From: Gnetum montanum
Taxonomy: Eukaryota > Streptophyta > Gnetopsida > Gnetales > Gnetaceae
NCBI GenBank assembly: GCA_015680685.1
Contig: MNCI01033476.1
Span: forward strand, 62,706-126,705
Length of the DNA: 64,000 nt
Direction: 5' to 3'
Position numbers and translations under genes: made by a program
Shown here: piece after piece, positions 48,401-58,099 of the stretch
How positions within the stretch are numbered: position 1 is the stretch's first letter
Layout: the number at the start of each line of letters is the position of its first letter
The notes under the pieces: model-generated
The model's input: only the letters and a program-made list of their open reading frames with translations
What the model was told of the DNA's origin: nothing
Databases searched by the model: none

Positions 48401-48922
48401 ATTTCTAAGATAAAAATTTATGGAAAGATCGAGAAGAGGAAAGTTCCATGCATGACATATATTGATTCATCAGGTGATGACATGGAGGAAATGCCTCCAT
48501 GTAACAGGCGTGCCCTTGAATTTTTGAAACAAAGATTCCTGTATGTAGCAACCACACAACAAGTAGTAGACACCCCGTGGTTGACAGCTACTCAAAAGAG
48601 CAAACAAATATGCATGGAACAAACTGAGGAGATAAACCATGCTAATAATGAAGGCATAGACATGTTGGAATATGAACGTCACCAACTCCTACCCCTCAAC
48701 CTAAGATCATCAATTGGGAGGAGTTGGGCACTTCTACAAAATTCAAATAGACATTCATTATTTCAGATCTCCCCCTTACAATTCAGTCATGGGAGAGATG
48801 GCCACCTATTTAAATCATATGGGGCCCTCAGTCCTTTTTACATTTTTTTTACACATTTTTTTTACAGATTTTTTTTTTACACGTTTTTGTCTTACACATT
48901 TTTTTTTTACAAATTTCTTTAA
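45485..48922 (+). pseudogene. gag-protease polyprotein of element 5, one frame with 11 stops
   Basis: From ATGTCTTCTTCT (45,485) a single frame runs to 48,922 with no frameshift that I can find. It is interrupted only by stops at 45,653, 45,674, 45,836, 46,100, 46,115, 46,280, 46,481, 47,438, 47,654, 48,176 and 48,215. Order: a basic N-terminus, a Ser/Arg/His-rich region (46,100-46,340), the capsid-like region (46,364-47,000; KDSWIKRLDMNNIPCFEGGY, WYWSLEPETIRRWSTM), an atypical zinc knuckle C-x2-C-x3-H-x3-C (47,294-47,330), a Pro/Gln-rich linker, and retropepsin with intact D-S-G (48,116-48,124) and FPIIMGRAWLSIVD. The last 60 codons are post-deletion sequence, not protease. Confidence 0.85.
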
Positions 48923-50786
48923 CTTTTCTTTTTTTTTTTTACAACTTTCTTTAACTCTTCTTATTTTTGTTTTACAACATTGTTATACTTTTCCATTTTT
49001 TGTATGTGTGTGTGTATAGCCACCCTGTAAGTTTGTCACCCAATAAGTATTTGGAATGATGGTATGAACTGTTTTCATATTGATTGCTAATGTTTGGTTT
49101 TTACCTTTAAGTCACAATGTTGATAGTAAGGTATGTTTCTTTTGATATGGCAAGCAATGAGTTCACTCCATCCATCCATCCACCAAGTTCTATGGTCTCT
49201 CTCAGCTTGGAAATGTATAGTCCCCTTCTAATAAGAACTTAAACAAATCGGTGACTGGGAATTTCTCAAACTAAGGAAGGACTCAAGGATTGAAAAGGGT
49301 GTGACTTCAAGGGAACTTGATGCTTTTGTGTTGGCCGTTCTCTTGGGTGCTTGGATGTTTTCTTTTTGAGTTTTCTTACAATTCTGATGTTACCCCAACT
49401 ATCGGAAGCTGAGAAAAATAAAAATAAAAAGTCTTTGCATGGTGTGGTTCTCACGCATAAAAACAAAAAAACATATAAAAAAAAGCTAAGTGAGAATTCA
49501 AAGCACACCCCTTAGACGAAATAAACTTGGGCTACAAGCACTAGTTATGGAACCAAAAGTGTTCCCTCTAACTAAGGCCCTTCTCGCTTCCCATTCTCTC
49601 CTTTGTTTCATCGGAATAGTGGTGACTCTTGGGGAAGGCATCCTTATTATCCAAATGGATGGTTTAGCCAAATGCATTGATGCAAAGTCACTGGATGTGG
49701 TTGGTTTGAGGCCTGACTTGGAATGGGATTTGCTAAGTCACATTAATCATGAAACACACAAGGGGCTATACACCACCTTGTTCTTGGGATTCCATTCCAT
49801 CCTCTTCTCTCCACCCTTCTCTCTATTGTTCACCTCATTGCTGGTTGTATCATTAGTGTATATTTTGGTAGATGCATTATTTTCTTTTTGGTAAATTCTT
49901 GGGGTTAAGACTTTAACTATTATTCCAAATGACATTCCTGGAGCCTACAGAGTCTTTAAATGTGGGTTTGTCAGGGAATTAAGGGCATGAACCTTTTTTG
50001 GGGAGGACCCACTAACATTCCTATTTGGAGCATTAGTTAAATTGTTTTCCTTAACATTTTTCAATTAATTTTATTTTTTCATTTCCATCTTGACATCCAT
50101 TTCATCGATGCCATAGTTGCCCCTTTTTATCTATCTTTCTTACTCCTTTTCTTTCTCCATTCTAATGCTACCGGAGGTTCACGATTAGTCATGGGGGCAC
50201 AGGGCCCGATTTTTTCAATTTTCTCTTAGCCTCGAATTTTTTCAATTCTTTCCTAACCCCTACACCTTCGGTAGTCATTAATATATCTCTAGACCCATAA
50301 TCATCCATACCACAACCTAGCCAATGGACTTATATCAAAGCAAGGTATTACCCACATTTAAATTCATCTACCCTTGCTAATACAAGACTGTGTTGTGTCT
50401 GCAGATGGAAATTATGCAACAACGAACTAAATCTGGAAGGAATGCTTGGAATGGAGTAGTGCTAAAAGCAGCTATGCAAGGAGAAAGATCGATGACGTGC
50501 TTCTGGATGGACAATGAAAGGTGCAATCTTGGTATTGGTAGCAGTAAGACTTCTTCTCTCTTCTTCTCTCCTCTTCTTTCTTCTCTTTTCTCTCATCTAC
50601 CAAATGAGACCTGATGTCAATGTAATAAGGTGTTCACCCTTGTTGTCATGAACACCAATTGTTGAGTCTTGTAATGGTGATCCATTCACATGTCATCCCA
50701 TTAGTTCCATTCCCCTTAATAATTCCATACCTTTCCAATATTTTGTAAGGAACTCAAGGACGAGTTTTCATTCAGTCATGGGGGTA
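48760..50786 (+). other. 3' non-coding region and polypurine tract of element 5
   Basis: Begins with a stretch of T runs punctuated by ACA (48,835-48,990), matching the T-rich tract after integrase in element 1. Blocks around 49,495-49,560 (AAAGCACACCCCTTAGACGA, ACTAGTTATGG) match 7,318-7,360. An ORF at 49,490-49,894 is not conserved in elements 1 or 2. A CT-rich run lies at 50,545-50,600. ATGGGGGTA (50,778-50,786) is the likely plus-strand primer. Confidence 0.65.
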
Positions 50787-51755
50787 TGATGAGACACGAT
50801 ATCATGGCTGTCATGATATTGCGGTCCGTCGCCAAGTCTATAAATAAGAGGCAGCTCTCCCTTATTTCCTCATCCTAGGCTAGAAGTAGGAAAACTCTAG
50901 CAAATTAATCACTCTAGAGATAGAATATTTTCCATGTGCCTGTAGTAGGAGTCCTAAAGTGAATGGATCTTTATTTGAGCAACATTGTACCTGAATACAA
51001 GTTGTGTAAGATGAACTTCCTGGATAAACCTTGCAGTGCATGGAATAGGATTTTATTTAATGTTGTTTATTGCTTTCTCTTAGTAATGCGGAATGAGTAC
51101 AACTTGATTACGACCATCTATGGATGTGTATGGATAGTCAAGGAATGGATGCTCATCGCAACATGGAACGATTATGACTTGATTACAAGCATCTAGTTTG
51201 ACTACTTAGTAATCCAATGGCGTATTCAGGATCTACACTTGGTAATCCTAGTGGTAGTCGTGCACAAAGATGTGTACGGTTAGTCAAGGAATCAGCTGCT
51301 CATTGCACTTAGGCTAGATTAGCTTTCTCAACCCTTTCCTCCTAGTTAAGTGCCTCAATACGACCACTTCGAGCACATGCATTACGCGTGGGATCCCAAC
51401 AACAATTAGCATTTGGTAACCACGGTTGCATTGGTTTAGGGTGTGTACAGTAAGTGGGAACAGATGCTGACGCTAGGTAATTTAGACTTAGTTCATTAGT
51501 TAGAGTTAGTTAGTTTGTCCAACCCTTCACCTCGATAGCATAGGAGATAAAACATAAAAGACTATAAAAATCATATACCTCAGACTTACTTAACCATACA
51601 CCATGACAACTACAAGTAATTCTAGGAAGACAACAAATGATTAACCCCAAGTGTTTCATGGGGCGTGTAGGCACTTAGTCTGCGGAGTTCGACCAAATCG
51701 CGCATGCTACGCTCGTTTCGTATGGTTGAGTGTAGGGGTACCTTGCCACTCATAA
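50787..51755 (+). mobile_element. 3' LTR of element 5
   Basis: Starts TGATGAG and ends CCACTCATAA, where the 5' copy has CCACTCATCA. It is about 40 bp shorter than the 5' LTR because of a U3 deletion among the CGATATCATG repeats, and it also lacks a few bases after GTTGTGTAAG, near 51,008. Otherwise it is closely similar through to the end. Confidence 0.85.
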
Positions 51756-51759
51756 ATGC

Positions 51760-52450
51760 TTATCGATGGTTTGGCACCTCTGATGAGAAAACTAATGGAA
51801 GAACACTAGTCTAGGTTTGTTAAAGGCTATTTCTTATAGAATTAGGTCTTGCTATTGCAAGAGATTCTACTCTCTTAAGCAAGCCAAGTTTCTAGGAATG
51901 TGTATTAAATTGAACATAGCTAAGGTGTATGCTATGGTGAAATGGGTAGTACTTAGAGAGATTATGCCGTTGAAGGGCTTTAACCAGAGGTTCATTAATC
52001 TATGCATCCAAATGTAAAGTGATAGTCAATATTCATTTGATATTGATGGGAGGCTTTGGGGGTTTCAAGGACCATAGAGAGGACTATGATAAGGAGACCC
52101 CTTATCACTATTTTTTCTTATCTTGTTAATGGATATGCTTCAGAGTTATTATCTTATTAAGGGTATGTAGGGTCTGAACATCATAGGGGTCTAATATCTA
52201 ATGGCATATTATATCGATGATACAATCTTATTTGCTAGAGTGGTTGTCCTACAAGTGGTGGCACTAAAGAGAATGCTAGAAAGAATGCAACATGAGTTAG
52301 GGCTCAAGATAAACAAAGAGAAATTAACTGTCCATTTAATCAACATAGAGGGAGCTATGGAGGGAAGGATTGTCTAGCTACTAGAAGTCCTACCAAGTAC
52401 GATAAAGGACAAATACCTGGGAATCCCAAGATTTAAATGGTAGAAATAGA
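51760..52450 (+). pseudogene. LINE B reverse transcriptase, 3' part
   Basis: After the gypsy insert the translation reads LIDGLAPLMRKLMEEH followed by SRFVKG (51,760-51,830), equivalent to the block ending F-V-K/P-G-R in LINE RTs. The catalytic box is intact as MAYYIDDTILFA (Y-I-D-D at 52,210-52,221), followed by MLERMQHELGLKINKEK and KDKYLGIPRFKW. Stops and shifts occur elsewhere. The first RT blocks (fingers) are not found on the other side of the insert. Confidence 0.85.
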
Positions 52451-52949
52451 GGACATGGCTGGGGCTAGTGGAATGATTACAGACAAAAACCACACATTGG
52501 ATCAGGTACTTTCTATCCCAAAAAGGGAATATGATGCTAGCATCAATAGTGCTAATGCCCACTACCAGGTTTATAGTTTCGATGGTGGTTCCACTAGCTA
52601 AGGTCATGTAGAAGATTGACTAGATTATCCAATGATTTGTGTGGTTAGGTGGAAAAGGAGAAAGTAAACTTCATTTAGTATGCTAGGCATGGATAGGATG
52701 CCCAAAATCAATGAGGGAAATTGGGCTACTATCTTTCCAAGATGAGGTTACACTAGGTCTACATAGACTAGTTAACAAGTTTATGAGATAGGTGAATGGG
52801 ACAATGTCATGGGTGCAACTATTAAGGTAGAAATATCATTGTTGGGAGGCCGCTACAAGGAGCTTACAACTATGGAGGAACATACGCAATCATATCAAAG
52901 CAATGGAGGCCAAGGACCTATTGGGAAAACCTCTAAAAGAGGTAATTAA

Positions 52950-53260
52950 GATAATGCACCCATAGACAAAGGGATGGAACGAGGTATAGAAGGGTAGCCT
53001 ACCTAAGAAGATCGAAGCTTTTGGATGGCTTTTAAAACATAAGATGCTACCTTTAAGAGTTTTTCTATGGGAGTGGGAAATGAATGTGAATACCATATGC
53101 CCTCTCTACACTACAAAGCATGAGACACTTAACCACTTTATATATACATATTTGTTTATGCAGGAAGTTTGGAGGGAGGCCAAACTAGTGCCCATAACAA
53201 CCATCCATGGAGACTTTGCAGCTCTTGCAATATTATCGATGGCCTAGAAGAGTAGGAATC
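52950..53260 (+). pseudogene. zf-RVT region of LINE B
   Basis: Reads KGWNEV, then GSLPKKIEAFGWLLKHKMLP (52,971-53,050), then CPLYTTKHETLNHFIYTYLFMQEVWREA (53,099-53,185), equivalent to the C-P-x-C ... E-T-x-x-H-x-F-x-x-C-x-x-x-x-x-x-W zinc-binding region that follows plant LINE RT. Two cysteines are replaced by Tyr. Confidence 0.75.
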
Positions 53261-53269
53261 ACCTCATTT

Positions 53270-54690
53270 TCTATGGGCAAAGGCTGCCCACACTATTGAT
53301 AATGGTTAGGGCAAGGTCACAACTATGGGTCGATGCCATTGCAACTATGGGGTATAGGCAACTGTTTAAGCTAGTGTGGATAGAATATGCAGGGAACATA
53401 GACCTCTAGGTGTTAGTTGAGAGAATGGACTAGATCAACATGCTGAAATGCATTGAGGGGAAATAGGAGCTATCCATGGCAAGTTTCTTTAACATTTGGG
53501 TGGGGGAAGAAATACAATTTCAGGGAAGGCAAATTATGGTCATCAAGGGGATGCCGGTGGAGGTATTGGGAGTTCCAGTAGAGGGGGAGATTATTACATC
53601 GATGGTTGGCACCTAGACAGATGCTGTCGAGTTCTTCACGGGCATAATTAACCAAACTGTCAACAGGCACATTTGCATGTCAACGCTAGAGGGCATATGA
53701 TAGGATGTTGTAGCTTTTATGAAGCAATACTTCATACAATTAGGGTACCCTCATAAGCTTGTGGGTGTCCATTTCACCTTTTTGCAGTGCATGAGGCATA
53801 GCATCTAGGTTAACTTGTCTTGATTTTTGTAGGAGTTACTATAAAGGTGGCATCCAAGGCAACAGTTGAGGATGATTTTGGTGCTTTGAAGGTAGGGGAG
53901 GGTGATTTTGTTGCTAGTGCCTTAACTTGTCTATCAATGATGATGCTGGATGGCACATGGATTGTTGTTGCAGATAGCAGAAGGACGAGAAACAATGGAG
54001 CATGGTAGGGCTCTTCAAGGCTGGGAAGGGAAGAACTGCTAGTGTCATCATGAGAGGAAAGATCGAAAGGACAACTAAATTCTTGGGACATTGCAAAGGC
54101 ATGCTGCATCATAAAAAAATACTATTGACAATAGGAGAGGGTGGCATGGTAGTTGTGGTGACAAGAAATGTAGGAAGAGGCATAGAGACATGTGAATAGC
54201 TAGAGGATCCGAGACCTACAATGGATAGAAAATATGATGAAGGGCCACCAAGTAGACTTGACATAGCTAATGGAAGAGAACAAATAGAGGATGGAGACAA
54301 GTTGGATGTAGAAGGGTTGGCAGCCATCGTTGACTACAATACTATATGCAATGGAGGAGATGGAGGTCTCTTAGAGTCTAGACAAAGAGAGAGCCTCGAA
54401 GGGTAGATGTTTGGGTAGCATCATGGGGGGTGTTGAGAAGCTAGTTGCAAAGGGCAAGCACTTTGTGACTGAGTGACCATAGGACATCCTTGGGAAGGAT
54501 GGGTGTATAGGGTAGGGTGTCGGGCTATCAAGTTCTAAAGGTTGGGTTTTTGAGGGGATTTCAATGAATGAAGGGGTTACGGGAAGTAATCCTATTGATT
54601 GTTGGTGAATGGGACCAAATGACATTGCCCCGAGCTATACACTTGTATAGCTTCTTTATTTGTTTGGATTAATACATGTCAATTTTTTTC
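53270..54690 (+). other. 3' part of LINE B downstream of zf-RVT
   Basis: Belongs to LINE B by position (before the 3' target duplication). Contains a coding-like stretch at 53,490-53,690 (FNIWVGEEIQFQGRQIMVIKGMPVEV) and a Gly/Asp-rich stretch at 53,820-54,420 with many small frames on both strands. I recognise no domain; it may be the C-terminal extension and 3' UTR. Confidence 0.5.
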
Positions 54691-54697
54691 CCAAAAA

Positions 54698-55380
54698 AAT
54701 TATTTGCAAGAGAAATTTTAGCATTGGATTGTAAATATTAACAACTATTGTAAATTAACAATTACTTTAAATTGGCAACTACTAATAATTATTCATTGGC
54801 CAAAGATAATGACCATAACAAAGCTTTTAACTTTAACTTGCAATTTAGAAAATAATTGTTGCAAATTGCAGTCCTAGAGTTTTTAACATAATTGCAATTT
54901 AGGAAAAAATTGTTGCAAATCCAATCACAAGTGGTAAAGGTTTTGTGAGAATTTACCAAAGGTTATTTCAAGTAAAAAAATGCAGTTTTCACTGTGAAAT
55001 TCTGAAGCAAAGTCAAGGTTAAAATATGTAATAGGAAACATCAATTCAGATAATTAATTGCAAAAAATTATAAGTATTATTATTTGCTAGAGAAATATTA
55101 GCATCAACTATAAATATTAGCAACTATTGTACATTAGCAATTACTGTAAATTAGAAACTACTGATAATTATTAGTAGTAGTTTTCTACATGCACGGCAAA
55201 GATAAAGACCGTCACAGAGCTTTTAACTTGCAACTTAGAAAAAATTATTGCAAACGGCAGTTCTAGAGCTTTTAACTTAATTGCATTTTAGAAAAAAGTT
55301 GCTGGAAACCCCATGTCCATGTTGGAAAAAAAACACAGGTGGTAAAGGTTTTGTGAAAATTTACCAAAGGTTAACAATCT
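54698..55380 (+). promoter_or_regulatory. Tandem upstream repeats of the secreted-protein gene, proximal part
   Basis: Completes unit 2 (54,698-54,965, continuing from 41,444 across LINE B) and holds unit 3 (about 54,966-55,375). Each unit has TATAAATATTAxCAACTATTGTA, AAAGATAAxGACC, a TTGCAAxxxxAGTTCTAGAG block and GGTAAAGGTTTTGTGAxAATTTACCAAAGGTTA near its 3' end. The last copy ends about 90 bp before the TATA box. The repeats may contain transcription-factor sites in multiplicate, but this is inference. Confidence 0.65.
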
Positions 55381-55466
55381 TGGCTGCAGTAAGATTTTGT
55401 CAGAATTTTACAATTTCAGCAGCTTTATTCAAAGCAGCTTAATAGTAAGCCAGGTCTCCCAAGGTG

Positions 55467-55475
55467 TATAAAATA
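55467..55475 (+). promoter_or_regulatory. TATA box of the secreted-protein gene
   Basis: TATAAAATA lies 84 bp ahead of the ATG, giving a predicted 5' UTR of about 50 bp, within the normal plant range. The pseudogene copy has lost it. Confidence 0.7.
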
Positions 55476-55550
55476 ATCACAGCAGCTTCATTCAAAACAC
55501 ACAATCACAGCTTCAGTTTATAGCAGAGAGAGAAACAAAACATAAGAAGC

Positions 55551-56096
55551 ATGATGGCACAGAAGTTTTTGCTGTTCTGGGCAATGGCAGCATTGATGAT
55601 GATTCATGGAGTAACCAGTAGCAGTGCCTCAGAAGTTTTGAGTAGGAAGGCAATGGTGGTGAATACGGCTTTTAATAATAATAATAATAATAATGAAATG
55701 CCGGCATCAATATTTCCTGGATTTCCTGGTGAAAATATTGGACAACCTCTTCAAGATGCTTTCAATGAATTGAAGAACTTGACTCATGTGCCAAAAGGGT
55801 TGATCCATGACCCCGAATTTGGGCCCTGTGCAGAGGATGTTGCAGCTCTGGCAACCAATGCAATAGACGCGGTTCCACATTTAAGAGAATTACAGATTTG
55901 TCTTGTTATTAAGGACATGATCAGCCTTCTCTGCACAAAAAATGCCATCAAGAATGACTGCAACGCCTTCTTCAACGATCCCAATGATCCCAACGCTGCT
56001 GCACTGAAGGATGAATTCAACAATATTACAAATCTGATCGAAGCAATTATGGATCAGTTTCATATTCCCGAGGACTTCCTTCAAGAATTTGTTTAA
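55551..56096 (+). CDS. Small secreted four-cysteine protein, unknown family
   Basis: A 181-codon single-exon ORF, the only intact gene seen. Residues 1 to about 26 form a classic signal peptide (MMAQKFLLFWAMAALMM core, then small residues). Residues 42-48 are an Asn run encoded by AAT repeats. The mature part (about 60-181) is predicted helical, acidic at the C-terminus, with Cys at 93, 117, 128 and 137, suited to two disulphides, and N-glycosylation sites at N76 (NLT) and N158 (NIT). N-D-P-N-D-P-N occurs at 142-148. I do not recognise the family; a secreted defence, storage or signalling role would be a guess. Support comes from the TATA box, the AATAAA signal, and a recognisable decayed paralogue at 35.9 kb with the same start and Asn-rich region. 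Two consecutive ATG codons start it; the first is used here. Confidence 0.85.
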   Translation: MMAQKFLLFWAMAALMMIHGVTSSSASEVLSRKAMVVNTAFNNNNNNNEMPASIFPGFPGENIGQPLQDAFNELKNLTHVPKGLIHDPEFGPCAEDVAALATNAIDAVPHLRELQICLVIKDMISLLCTKNAIKNDCNAFFNDPNDPNAAALKDEFNNITNLIEAIMDQFHIPEDFLQEFV

Positions 56097-56380
56097 TTAA
56101 TTTTACCTTTCAGTGCAGGAATTTGTTTAATTAATTTTTACCTTTCAGTGTAGTTCAACATCATGCATACAAATTTGCTCAGCATTCTTCTATGTTTCAA
56201 TGCATTTGGTTCAATAAATTTTTAAAGATCAGTTTCATCTTATTGATGACTTCCTTTGAAAATTTGTTTAATTAATTTTTACCTTTCAGCACAGGTCAAC
56301 ATCATAACAACTCCAATGTGAATCGGCTTAACATTCTCTTATGTTTCAATGAATTTCTTAACAGGAAAACTATGTCAAAA
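56052..56380 (+). repeat. 175-bp tandem duplication of the gene 3' end
   Basis: GATCAGTTTCAT at 56,052 recurs at 56,227. Both are followed by GAxGACTTCCTT, AATTTGTTTAATTAATTT, ACCTTTCAG, CAACATCAT and CTTATGTTTCAATG-type blocks. The first copy encodes the last 14 residues and the stop; the second is now 3' UTR or flank. A nested 36-bp direct repeat (AATTTGTTTAATTAATTT...CAGTG) lies at 56,084-56,152. Confidence 0.75.
56213..56218 (+). terminator. Likely polyadenylation signal
   Basis: AATAAA, 117 bp after the stop codon, in a T-rich context (TTCAATAAATTTTTAAAG). It falls at the end of the first 3' repeat unit. Confidence 0.55.
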
Positions 56381-56930
56381 TATTGCTGGTGTCTCTGGAC
56401 TTTATAGGATTATCAACATAATAATAATAGCATTTAACATCTAATTTTCTATATCAATTACATATAATAATAATAATATCACTTAACATCTAATTTATAA
56501 GAGAATGCACATGCATTATTTTAGATATGCATATCCAAGTAGATCAGTGAACTAAGTAAATGTGGCACAAGTTTTATTATTTTAATAGATTTATANATAT
56601 AAATAAATAATACAAACTCATCTCATTTGCATATTTTCCCATGTCTTCTATGTAACCTTAGGTTCTATAACTCTTTCTTAAATGCATTTTTATATTTTTC
56701 ACATAGGATTTCACTGCTCATTCAAACCATCTTTAGGTTAAAATTCTTATATTTAGACCTTGTTTGGAATGTCTCAGGGACATAAATGGGTTGGAACACC
56801 TTGAGAGTTGTGGGTGATGGGTGTAAAGCTCAAATCCTTCATTCAAACTATTGCTGAAAACTCTAATAAGGTCACAAAAGAGCTATGGCAAGTTACGGGG
56901 GACTATTCATGGTTTCTGGGGGGTTTTGGA
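56380..56930 (+). other. 3' flank of the gene, shared with the pseudogene segment
   Basis: Matches 36,150-36,800 in patches. Contains an internal near-duplication of TAATAATAATATCACTTAACATCTAAT-type text (56,410-56,495) and one undetermined base (N) at 56,596. No further gene. Confidence 0.55.
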
Positions 56931-57090
56931 ACCATGCAATAATTGTAATGTAGGTACACCCCATGATATATACTCCAATTAGAACTTTATAACTCAACAT
57001 TAACTGCCAAAATCAAACCCATGACTTAGAGCTTTCAAATCAAGAGTCAATGGTTCATACCAAACTGAGTTACCAAGTTAAAGGTCCCTT
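56930..57090 (-). repeat. tRNA-derived SINE-like unit, minus orientation
   Basis: On the minus strand GGTAACTCAGTTTGGTATGA (A-box-like) is followed by CATGGGTTTGATTTTGG (B-box-like), then TTATAAAGTTCTAATTGGAG and GGGGTGTACCTACATTACAATTAT. The last block also occurs at 59,210 and in part at 35,290, defining a common tail. It is absent from the equivalent place in the pseudogene segment, so it was inserted after that duplication. Confidence 0.6.
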
Positions 57091-57334
57091 ATGATGATTT
57101 ACTTTTCATTACACATTATAATGGAATAAGCACAACCACTTTGAGTGTAACATATGTTGACTTGGCAACCCAATAACAATAAGAATTAGTCAAATATGAT
57201 GTATATGTTAGTGGTTGTATGATGATATTTTATGTCTATTTCCTTATGTAAAGTAATTATTTTTTTCTTTTTATATGCATTGGCATGATAATGTGTTGAA
57301 ATTCTAATAGAAATTGATGAGACATCCAATGATA

Positions 57335-57600
57335 ATGAGGTGTTAGCCTAGTGGAAAGACTCATGATTTGAAAGCTTCAAGTTATAGGTTTAATTCTAGA
57401 CATAAATACAAGCTATAATGTTCTAATTTGCCAATAATAAGTGGGTCAAGTGATTAACTCATTATCTTATTAAGTAAGAAGTTACTAGTTTGAGCCATCA
57501 TATTAAAGGCATCATTTCCTATGTAATTCTTCTAAATCACCACATTAGCTATATGTCTTTGGGGTAAATATTATTAAAAAAGAGTTTTGAGTTCCAACAA
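57335..57600 (+). repeat. Two adjacent tRNA-derived SINE-like units
   Basis: Unit 1: A-box TAGCCTAGTGG (57,344-57,354) and B-box GGTTTAATTCT (57,387-57,397), with 32 bp between them, as in tRNA-type Pol III promoters. Unit 2: a weaker A-box (GTGGGTCAAGTGATTAAC, about 57,441) and B-box AGTTTGAGCC (57,487-57,496), then CTATATGTCTTTGGGGTAAAT. Either a dimeric SINE or two insertions side by side. Confidence 0.55.
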
Positions 57601-58099
57601 CATCCCTATCCCACTACCCCCTCTCCCTATGCCTTCTCTAGAAATTGATGAAACACCCCCTAACAATGAGATTTAATGCTCATCCTACTATGGAAGGTTC
57701 AAGGAGGATTAGTGAATGAATAAGAACCTAACCCCTTTGAGTGGCTATACATAGGGTAAATCCATGTACTCTAACTTGAAAAATAAGAAATTGACCATCA
57801 CTTCCAATGATGGTCCTTAAACTTATCTTGGTTAAATTGATACATTTTGATTATAGTTAGGATAGGTTTTAGTGAGTGGTGCAACTTTGACCAAGCATTT
57901 GTAGTAGTGTTCCTTGAGTTTTTGAATCTTTTTTGAGCTTTGGAAATCCATTTGGGATATTTGTCCATTTCATATTCATCCAAATTTAAATTTAATTTTT
58001 CACTTTGGGAGGAAGGTTACATTAACTCCCAAGAGTTAGCAAACCTAACACTAGCTCCATGGTACTAACACATCCCCAATTGAAAGTTTTGATTATTTT

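Larger units (their letters stand above)
44150..51755 (+). mobile_element. Element 5: compact gypsy element with gag-protease only
   Basis: Two LTRs (44,325-45,336 and 50,787-51,755), primer site (45,338-45,355), a gag-protease frame (45,485-48,700), a non-coding 3' region and a purine tract ATGGGGGTA (50,778-50,786). Compared with element 1 it lacks RT, RNase H, integrase and the extra ORF: protease sequence passes directly into post-integrase sequence near 48,700-48,760. It would have needed RT and integrase from relatives. The 175 bp before the 5' LTR (44,150-44,324) repeat the 3' internal tail (50,612-50,786). The flanks AGGCT (44,145-44,149) and ATGCT (51,756-51,760) are a possible imperfect target duplication. 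Confidence 0.8.
41462..54697 (+). mobile_element. LINE B: plant non-LTR retrotransposon, hosting a gypsy insertion
   Basis: Flanked by AATTATTTACAAGAGAA (41,445-41,461) and AATTATTTGCAAGAGAA (54,698-54,714), a 17-bp target duplication with one mismatch. A short A run precedes the 3' copy. Coding order is ORF1 (about 41,700-42,900), endonuclease (42,930-43,700), RT (51,760-52,450) and a zf-RVT region (52,950-53,250). The gypsy element at 44,150-51,755 splits it. Removing that insert leaves about 5.6 kb, near full length for a plant L1-like LINE, though roughly 130-200 codons expected between endonuclease and the first visible RT block are absent. Confidence 0.85.

Noticed and set aside
48714-49019. 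Phe-rich membrane-like ORF
   Set aside because: Produced by T-runs separated by ACA in the post-integrase tract; low-complexity DNA.
49490-49894. 134-codon plus-strand ORF with hydrophobic segments
   Set aside because: It lies in the 3' non-coding region of element 5. The homologous DNA in element 1 (about 7,310-7,700) and element 2 does not keep the frame.
53810-54420. Overlapping small ORFs on both strands
   Set aside because: All lie in the 3' part of LINE B before its target duplication; none shows a recognisable domain.
55784-56084. Minus-strand ORFs overlapping the intact gene
   Set aside because: Antisense shadows of the 181-codon gene, without their own promoter or homology.
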